Made by a program: the position numbers and the translations under genes. The notes beneath the pieces were generated by a model that was not told the DNA's origin, made no database searches, and worked only from the letters and a program-made list of their open reading frames with translations. Positions 57,801 through 64,000 of a DNA stretch of 64,000 nt are shown here, in pieces. The stretch is from Rutidosis leptorrhynchoides (lineage: Eukaryota; Streptophyta; Magnoliopsida; Asterales; Asteraceae): assembly GCF_046630445.1 (NCBI RefSeq), contig NC_092338.1, forward strand, positions 149,406,501-149,470,500. Reading direction: 5' to 3'. The first letter of the stretch is position 1; every line of letters starts with the position of its first letter.

Positions 57801-60443
57801 CATTTGAATTTCTTCTATTGTTGGTTCATATCCATTAGCTATAAGTGTAGCTAACATTTCAGCTTCATCAATTGGTTCATTACCTTCTCCTAAAGAACAT
57901 TCTCCTGTTCCTTGTAATTCTGGAAATTCTTCTAATAATTCTGCATGTGCATCTATAGTTTGAATATAATAACATGTATCATCTGCAGATTGTGGTTGTT
58001 GCATGGCTCTATCCACTGAAAAGGTAACACTCTCATCCTCTATACTTAGGGTCAGTTTCTTACCGAACACGTCTATCATTGCTTTAGCCGTGTTTAAGAA
58101 TGGTCTTCCTAATATGAGAGGAACTTGAGAATCTTCTTCCATGTCCAAAACAACAAAATCTACTGGAAATACTAAAGTACCAACTTTAACTAGCATGTTC
58201 TCCATTATCCCTCTAGGATATTTTATTGATCGGTCGGCTAGTTGTATACTTATTCTGGTTGGTTTCAATTCTCCAAGGTCTAGTTTAGCGTATAGTGAAT
58301 ACGGCATTAGATTTATACTAGCACCTAAGTCTGCCAATGCTTCTATTGAACTAAGACTACCCAGAAAACATGGAATTGTGAAACTTCCTGGATCAGATAG
58401 TTTTTCTGGTATCTTATTCAACAGCACTGCTGAACAATTAGCATTCATAGTAACAGCCGAGATTTCTTCCATTTTCTTTCTATTTGAGATTAGATCTTTC
58501 AAGAATTTAGCATATCTTGGCATTCCTGAAATCACATCAATGAAAGGAAGATTTGCATTTATCTGTTTAAACATATCCAAGAATTTGGATTGCTCGGCTT
58601 CAAGTTTTTCTTTCTTCATTTTACTCGGGTAAGGAAGTGGTGGTTGGTATGGTTTAACATAAGGTTTATCCTTAACTGTGTTATTTTCATTAACCTTTTC
58701 AACTACCGGTTCTTTTTCCTTATCTTGATCAGGTTGTGGTTCTTGTGGAGTAGGAATAGTTTCATCAGAAGTTACAGGTATTTCAGGTGGTTTAAGTGTT
58801 GTACCACTTCTTGTGGTAATGGCTTTAGCTGTTTCATTCCGGGGGTTAGCATTTGTATCGCTAGGTAGACTTCCCGGTTTTCTTTCACCTATTAACCTTG
58901 CTAGGTTACTTACTTCTTGTTCCAGATTTTGAATAGAAGCTTGTTGATTTCTAAATGCTTGAGCATTTTGTTCATTAGTTTGTTTCTGAGATGTGAAAAA
59001 CTGCGTTTGAGTTTCAACTAGCTTCGTCATCATATCTTCTAAATTCGGCTTTTTATCATCGGTTTGTTGTGGTGGTTTGTTTTGAAAATTCGGTCTTTGC
59101 TGATTGTAAGTATTATTGGATACTTGTTGATTGCTAGGACCTTGTTGGTTGTTGTATGGAATATTTCGGTTATAATTCTGGTTTTGATTGTAAATCGGTC
59201 TTGGCGGTTGATAATTATTCTGATAATTATTTCCAGGCCTTTGGTTTATGTATGAAATATTCTCTCTTTGTTCCATTGTTAATTCAATATTGAGACAATC
59301 TTTTGTCAAATGTGGTCCTCCACACTGCTCACAACTAATTCGTATTGAGTGAATATCCTTAGTCATCTTTTCCATTCGTCTCTCCACAGCATCTATCTTT
59401 GCGGAAATGGAATCTAAGTCATGGCTAGAATCGGCTCTAGCTGCTTTAGATGATCTAATGATATCTTTTTCTTGGTGCCACTCATGTGAGTGGGAAGCAG
59501 TATTATCAATAATTTTGTAAGCATCAGTTTCGGTTTTCTTCATAATAGAACCACCAGCTGCTATATCTATGTCTTTTCTTGTAGTGATGTCGCATCCTTG
59601 GTAGAATATTTGTACTATTTGACAGGTGTCTAAACCATGTTGCGGACATCCTCTTAACAACTTTCCATATCTTGTCCACGCCTCATATAGAGTTTCATTT
59701 CGTTTCTGTGTGAACGTAACAATTTCTGCTTGAAGTCTTACGGCTTTAGATGCAGGAAAGAATTGTTTAAGAAATTTGTCAATTAAAACATCCCATGTAT
59801 CGATCGCCCCTTCAGGTAACGATTCCAACCAATCTTTGGCTTCTCCCTTTAAAGTCCAGGGAAATAACATGAGATATATCTGTTCATCCTCCACTTCTCG
59901 TATTTTAAATAGTGTGCAGATCCTATTAAAGGTACGTAGATGTTCATTTGGATCTTCCTTCGGCGCACCACTAAATTGGCATTGATTAGTCACCATGTGT
60001 AGAATTTGTCCTTTGATTTCATAATCTGGCGCATTAATGTCAGGATGAGTAATTGCGTGACCTTGGCCAGTGCGTTTAGCTCTCATTCGGTCTTCCATAC
60101 TTAAAGGTTCCAGATTCTCCATAATTGAATTTGTTGAATCGGTATCACTAGATGATTCTGATTTAATGGTTCGTTCCTCAACAATCTCTGTTTGAATGAT
60201 TGGTGGTTCCGGAGGAAAGTTTAATGGTTCAGGATCTATGAACCGTTCCTGAATATTCTCTGGATTCTCAATTGTGAGGTTGGGTTCAAAAAATGGATTA
60301 TCGGAAATTTGAACTGAAGTACTTGGTCGACTGGATGACGATTCTAAAGAAAAATCAACGGCGGTTATATTTGTTAAACGATGTCTTGATCGAGTTACAG
60401 ATGGTGAACGTACAAAAGGTGATGAACGTCTTGCTCGGTGCAT
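54837..60443 (-). CDS. Element C gag-pol polyprotein (Athila lineage), intact
   Basis: This single open frame of 1868 residues has no stop or shift. In order: N-terminal disordered serine-rich part; retrotransposon gag domain ([37 protein letters not shown]); zinc knuckle [13 protein letters not shown] (about 59300-59335); asparagine/glutamine-rich linker; protease with DLGAS (about 58310-58330); RT with [10 protein letters not shown] (about 56985-57010); RNase H ([24 protein letters not shown]); integrase zinc module (H-H then CKSCDAC, about 55800-55930), and the core with [19 protein letters not shown] and [12 protein letters not shown] and RT wording match Athila elements. The leader (about 1.4 kb) separates it from the primer site. 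Given the near-identical LTRs, it may still be active. Confidence 0.96.
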   Translation of the reverse strand: MHRARRSSPFVRSPSVTRSRHRLTNITAVDFSLESSSSRPSTSVQISDNPFFEPNLTIENPENIQERFIDPEPLNFPPEPPIIQTEIVEERTIKSESSSDTDSTNSIMENLEPLSMEDRMRAKRTGQGHAITHPDINAPDYEIKGQILHMVTNQCQFSGAPKEDPNEHLRTFNRICTLFKIREVEDEQIYLMLFPWTLKGEAKDWLESLPEGAIDTWDVLIDKFLKQFFPASKAVRLQAEIVTFTQKRNETLYEAWTRYGKLLRGCPQHGLDTCQIVQIFYQGCDITTRKDIDIAAGGSIMKKTETDAYKIIDNTASHSHEWHQEKDIIRSSKAARADSSHDLDSISAKIDAVERRMEKMTKDIHSIRISCEQCGGPHLTKDCLNIELTMEQRENISYINQRPGNNYQNNYQPPRPIYNQNQNYNRNIPYNNQQGPSNQQVSNNTYNQQRPNFQNKPPQQTDDKKPNLEDMMTKLVETQTQFFTSQKQTNEQNAQAFRNQQASIQNLEQEVSNLARLIGERKPGSLPSDTNANPRNETAKAITTRSGTTLKPPEIPVTSDETIPTPQEPQPDQDKEKEPVVEKVNENNTVKDKPYVKPYQPPLPYPSKMKKEKLEAEQSKFLDMFKQINANLPFIDVISGMPRYAKFLKDLISNRKKMEEISAVTMNANCSAVLLNKIPEKLSDPGSFTIPCFLGSLSSIEALADLGASINLMPYSLYAKLDLGELKPTRISIQLADRSIKYPRGIMENMLVKVGTLVFPVDFVVLDMEEDSQVPLILGRPFLNTAKAMIDVFGKKLTLSIEDESVTFSVDRAMQQPQSADDTCYYIQTIDAHAELLEEFPELQGTGECSLGEGNEPIDEAEMLATLIANGYEPTIEEIQMLKEEDRYRYKSSIEEPPKLELKPLPNHLEYAYLHGESELPVIISSSLTENEKSQLISVLKAHKPAIAWKIHDIKGISPSYCTHKILMEEGHKTYVQRQRRLNPNMQDVVKKEIIKLLDAGLIYPISDSPWVSPVQCVPKKGGMTVITNEKNELIPTRTVTGWRVCIDYRKLNDATRKDHFPLPFLDQMLERLAGNSYYCFLDGFSGYFQIPIAPEDQEKTTFTCPYGTFAYKRMPFGLCNAPATFQRCMMAIFHDMIEECMEVFMDDFSVFGDTFKSCLVNLERMLIRCEKSNLVLNWEKCHFMVKEGIVLGHKISKEGIEVDRAKVDVIAKLPHPTNVRGVRSFLGHAGFYRRFIKDFSKIATPMNKLLEKDAPFIFSDECIKSFNILKEKLTNAPIMITPNWNLPFELMCDASDFAMGAVLGQRIEKRFQPIYYASKTLQGAQTNYTTTEKELLDIVFAFDKFRSYLVLAKTVVYTDHSALRYLFSKQDAKPRLIRWILLLQEFDIEIRDKRGAENLAADHLSRLENPELEVLNESAIQDNFPDEYLLKIDYKEIPWFADYANYLVCGFLEKGLSYQRRKKFFSDIKHYFWEDPHLFKSCPDGIIRRCVFGDEASKILNHCHTGPTGGHYGPQLTARKVYEAGFYWPTIYKDAHLLCKSCDACQRAGKISQRDEMPQNVIQVCEVFDIWGIDFMGPFPKSHNNLYILVAIDYVSKWAEAQALPTNDARVVVNFLKRLFARFGTPKALISDRGTHFCNNQLEKVLKRYGVTHKISTAYHPQTSGQVENTNRALKRILEKTVGSNPKEWSIKLEDALWAFRTAYKTPIGTTPFRLVYGKACHLPVEIEHKAFWALKTCNLDLHEARRLRLSQLNELEELRHEAYENSLIYKERTKKWHDKRIRSSKEFKEGDRVLLFNSRFKLFPGKLKSRWSGPFIVKRVFPYGTIELINSNGIEFKVNDHRVKHYIHGPMEVDNEVNHNFDTTAN

Positions 60444-61490
60444 TCACTGAATATCCTATTAGTTTTTAAAATGAAAGAAAAATTATAATAAGTTATCCAA
60501 TCAATAGACTTTTCTGATTTTGCCCACGTTTTGAATAGCCAAAAGATGCAGCAGAGGGGCAGGATTCGTTTGGTCTCAATATAATTGAGGACTGTTTGGC
60601 TCCAATAACCCGGTCCACGTACAAATCCAACTATTACTACGAACCAGAAAATTTTGATGTCTATTAATTTAACCACTTAAAATAAATTTTCGTAATTTTA
60701 AGAAATTTAGATAAGAAGTAGAAAAAATTCTAAGTCCTAAAAACTAGAATGGCGAGAAATAAGAGAGAAAAAGAGTTCGTCGCAAAAGGTCGAAAAAGAA
60801 AAATGGTTGAAAAATAAAAGGTGACGGAAAAATAAAAGAAACTTATAAAAACTTAAAAATACTTAACTAATTTAACCTTATTACTACAACTAACTTAAAA
60901 TTATAATCGCAAATTGATATTACTAATTGGAATGATAATTGGTACATAGTAAAAGGTGTCTAAAAATATTAAAGCTTACCGGAAAAACTAAATCCCAAAT
61001 AGAAATAACTTAAAAAGAAACTAAAACTTAAAAAGGCGTCGCAAAATTCTAAAGTACCTAAATATTAGTCTAAAGAAAAAGCACTTAAGGAATTCTACGG
61101 CAAAGCCTAAAAATATAGGAGTAAAAATGACTATGGCAAAAACTAAGTTTAAAATTAAATATGAGCTAAGAAATACAAATATTACGCTACAACGATTAAA
61201 AAGGTACAAAATATAAAAATATACAAAAAGTTGTAAAAAGTACAATTTTTATAAAAATATTATTTTTATATTATTTTTTTAATAAAACTACTAATTTTAC
61301 AATTTAATAAAACTAATTTAACTAAAATATATAAATAAAAAGTAAAAGTAAAATTAAAACTAATAATAATAATAATAATAATTAGGTTTAAATAATAATA
61401 ATAATTAATTAAAATCCGTAATTAATGCAGAATTAGGGCTTCTGTGCGCGTGTCAGAAAGGCTCCGCGACTTGCGGTATTCAAGGCTTCA

Positions 61491-61511
61491 AACCCCGCGA
61501 CTCGCGGGGTT
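61491..61511. repeat. GC-rich triloop hairpin in the leader of element C
   Basis: AACCCCGCG/CGCGGGGTT around ACT, a 9-bp stem, with a weaker CCGC/GCGG hairpin about 20 bp to the left (near 61464-61477). The second-unit copy is at 46584-46632. Confidence 0.9.
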
Positions 61512-61825
61512 CAGAAATTCAGTTGACAGCTTAGAATTTTTACGCGTTTTTCTATTTTTTTTTATTTTTTTATTTTCTGTTTTCTATTTTTATATAATTA
61601 AAAGATGTTTAATAAAATTTATATTATTATAAACTAAAATAAAAATAAAGAAACTTATAAAACTTAAATATTTAACAAAATCTTAAAAATACTTATATTT
61701 TTGTTTTTCTTTTTATATTTTCGAATAATTAAAACGTATTTTTTTACAAAAACGAATTTTAATAAAAGTTAACTAAAACTCTTTTTTTTTTTATATTAGC
61801 GTTGCGCTTCCGGCTTTTAAGATGA

Positions 61826-61845
61826 GTTCCCCGGCAGTGGCGCCA
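61826..61845 (-). other. Primer-binding site of element C (tRNA-Asp type)
   Basis: The minus strand reads TGGCGCCACTGCCGGGGAAC, eight bases from the 5' LTR at 61854. It differs from the duplicated copy (46949-46968) at one base. Confidence 0.88.
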
Positions 61846-61853
61846 AAAATACT

Positions 61854-63830
61854 TGATGTCAAAGCAGAGGTGTATATAAAATAGTTTATATTTTACTAGG
61901 AAAAACTATTAAATACGATACAATTTTACACAAGATATTTATTTATTTATAGAATGGATATACTTAAACCTTGCTACAACACTTATAGGCAGTGTACCTA
62001 ATCGTACAGTAGTGTAGTTTTTAGTAAGTCCGGTTCGTTCCACAGGGAAATCTTTAAACAAAGCTCAACGCTATATTAGTTTACTTTTATAAAAATACAA
62101 ATATATATATAAGTAATATTATTATTATAAAGGGGGGTTTTTTACCGTTTAATGACCGGTTTGTCGATTTTAAGACTTTAGTCGCAGTTAAAACCTAATG
62201 TAAAATATAAAATAAATACAAGACTTAAATTAAAGCGTAAAGTAAATAACGATAATGAAATTGCGAATAATAAAAGTGCGATAAAATAAACTTACGATAA
62301 TTAAAAAGTACGATAATTAAAAGTGTGATTAAATAACAATAAATAAAAGTGCGATAATTAGAAGTGCAATTAAATATAAAATAAAGGAAATTAAATATGA
62401 AATAAAAGAATTATGCTTATTTAAACTTCCGTAATCATGATGTTTGACGTGTTGATTTTAGTTTTATGCCCATGGGTTAATTGTCCTTTGTCCTGGATTA
62501 TTTAATATGTCCGTCTGGTTTTTGTCCATAACAGTCCATCAGTCATAAATATAAATTGCAAGTGTCCTTGTCAAATTATTATTATACCCGAAGATAAATA
62601 TTCCAACTAATTGGGGATTCGAATTGTAACAAGGTTTTAATACTTTGTTTAATGAATACACCAGGTTATCGACTGCGTGTAAACCAAGGTTTTACTACTT
62701 TGTTAACAATTACACCAATTACCCTTGAATGTAATTTCACCCCTGTTTTAATTATTCTAGTGGCTATTAATCCATTCCCGTGTCCGGTTAAATGAACGAT
62801 TATTCGTACATATAAATACTCCGCCCATCGTGTCCGATCGAGTGTATATGGTAATTTATAGGGACGCCCAATTGTAAATCTTTATATTAACATTAACAAA
62901 CTTTCATTTAATTAAACAAATATAAAGCCCATTAATAGCCCATAGTCTAATTTCCACAAGTGTCGTTCTTTTGTCCAAACCCCAATTATGGTACAAAGCC
63001 CAATTACCCAATTTTAGTAATTAGCCCAACATCATGATTACTTCGTTTTAAATAAGCATAATAATAACTTAGCTATGAGACATTAATATAAAAAGGTTGA
63101 ACATAACTTACAATGATTAAAAATAGCGTAGCGTTACACGGACAGAATTTCGACTTACACCCTTACAACATTCACTAACATACCCTTATTATTAGAATTA
63201 AAATTAAAATTAAAATTAAAATATAAATTATATATATATATTGTATATATTGAGAGATGAGAGAAATAAGATATGAAATTTGATCAGAATTCGGTTTGCT
63301 TTATAGCCAGAGTTGAATTTTGGGGCTCCGCGACTCGCGGCAAAATGCTCTTCAAACTCCGCGAGTCGCGGAGATAGTATTTACAGCTCAGTCCTTGGAG
63401 TTTTCTCTGCCGACGGTTTTTTATATATAAATATAATATATATATAATTAATTATATATTATATTATATTTATATACATAGTTAACTTGTAATTTTTAGT
63501 CCGTTGCGTCGAGCGTTAAGATTTACTCTGGTCCTGGTTCCGGATTTTCGAACGTCCTTGCGTACAATTTTATATTTTGTACTTTGCGTTTTGAATCTTG
63601 TACTCTTGTAATTTCGAGACGTTTCTTATCAATAATTGGAACCTTTTTGATTGTCTTTTGTACTTTTGAGCTTTTTGGTCGTTTGCGTCTTCAATTCGTC
63701 GAATCTGTCTTTTGTCTTCACCTTTTATTATTTAAACGAATATCACTTGTAAATAGAACAATTGCAACTAAAAGCTTGTCTTTCTTGAGGAATAATGCTA
63801 TGAAATATATGTTCATTTTTAGCATTATCA
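61854..63830 (-). repeat. 5' LTR of element C, 1977 bp
   Basis: Same ends as the middle LTR. I see about two substitutions and a one-base indel against it (near 63520 and 63815). GC hairpins lie at 63328-63340 and 63357-63373. Confidence 0.95.
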
Positions 63831-63835
63831 ATTAT

Positions 63836-64000
63836 ATACTATCTCGAATTCTAGATCTTATTCATCCGCTCGTTCCGACCGACAATCATCCCGGAGTAAT
63901 AGCAGAAGCCAACGAGCTTCACGCTCGAGTTGTAGCTTTAGAAAATATGGTGCAAAACGTACCAGTTTCAGCAACATCGCCAGCATCAACATTACCATTA
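63836..64000 (+). pseudogene. Element E gag, continued after the C insertion, cut by the window end
   Basis: After the ATTAT duplication (63831-63835) the frame reads ILDLIHPLVPTDNHPGVIAE and ANELHARVVALENM up to the last base, in phase with 45525-45803. The leucine-rich EANELHARVVALE segment looks like a coiled-coil in gag. No stop is seen in this part. Confidence 0.8.

Larger units (their letters stand above)
45804..63830 (-). mobile_element. Element C: Athila-type Ty3 retrotransposon with three-LTR (partial tandem) structure
   Basis: Plus-strand order: LTR fragment (45804-45885), leader with primer site (45882-46976), complete LTR (46977-48954), full interior with ORF3 and gag-pol (48955-61853), complete LTR (61854-63830). 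Target duplications ATTAT lie at 45799-45803 and 63831-63835, outside the whole unit. The two complete LTRs differ by about three small changes. The leader copies 45882-46976 and 60761-61853 differ at one primer-site base and in a poly-T length. The lineage comes from the tRNA-Asp-type primer site and pol sequence. Confidence 0.93.
41103..64000 (+). mobile_element. Element E: LTR retrotransposon on the plus strand, split by C and running off the window
   Basis: A 3991-bp LTR (41103-45093) is followed by a tRNA-Met-type primer site and a gag start. C interrupts gag at 45803/45804, and gag resumes at 63836 after the C target duplication. It is the only element here reading rightwards. The five bases before the LTR, CCTAC, are the predicted target duplication in D. 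Confidence 0.85.

Overview
The window reads as nuclear DNA of a flowering plant, most likely a member of the daisy family (Asteraceae). That family assignment is inference, from recalled similarity of the LTR ends to composite-family elements. The DNA is AT-rich and consists almost entirely of nested Ty3-type LTR retrotransposons plus relics of two host-type genes. No intact host gene, rRNA, functional tRNA or CRISPR array was found. I use letters for the elements: T, A, B, C, D and E.

Region 1 (1-11591) is element T on the minus strand. It is a young chromovirus-like element with long LTRs (3249 bp; 10 differences over the 1752 bp that can be compared). Between its primer site and gag it carries two extra open frames: a 204-residue acidic protein and a 227-residue F-box protein. 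Its gag-pol frame has two in-frame stops.

Region 2 (11592-18809) holds broken host-type genes. One is an intron-containing replication-protein-A-like (OB-fold, zinc ribbon) pseudogene at 12477-14812. The other is a five-exon piece of a fumarate hydratase gene at 17441-18654, with a frameshift and a missing internal stretch. A possible hAT-like element (15619-16492) and simple repeats lie between them.

Region 3 (18810-64000) is a stack of nested insertions. A is a gag-only element starting at 18810. B, a related gag-only element, sits inside A (24279-31512, target duplication ATAAT). D interrupts A's right LTR at 32960/32961. E interrupts D at 41102/41103. C, an Athila-type element, interrupts E's gag (45804-63830, target duplication ATTAT). 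The right-hand parts of E, D and A must lie beyond the window. C is the youngest: its LTRs are nearly identical and its 1868-codon gag-pol is open. It also has an Athila ORF-1-type protein in the envelope position, a small zinc-knuckle ORF, and an unusual three-LTR layout.

The most unusual signal is structural. A and B carry arrays of stem-loops in their LTRs and again in their interiors. The loop sequence stays constant while the stems change on both sides together (for example ATGAGG/CCTCAT, GTATGG/CCATAC, GATATGG/CCATATC). In addition A, B and C each carry two to four GC-rich hairpins with three-base loops, of different sequence but the same design, mostly near LTR ends or in leaders. All coordinates and comparisons were made by eye.
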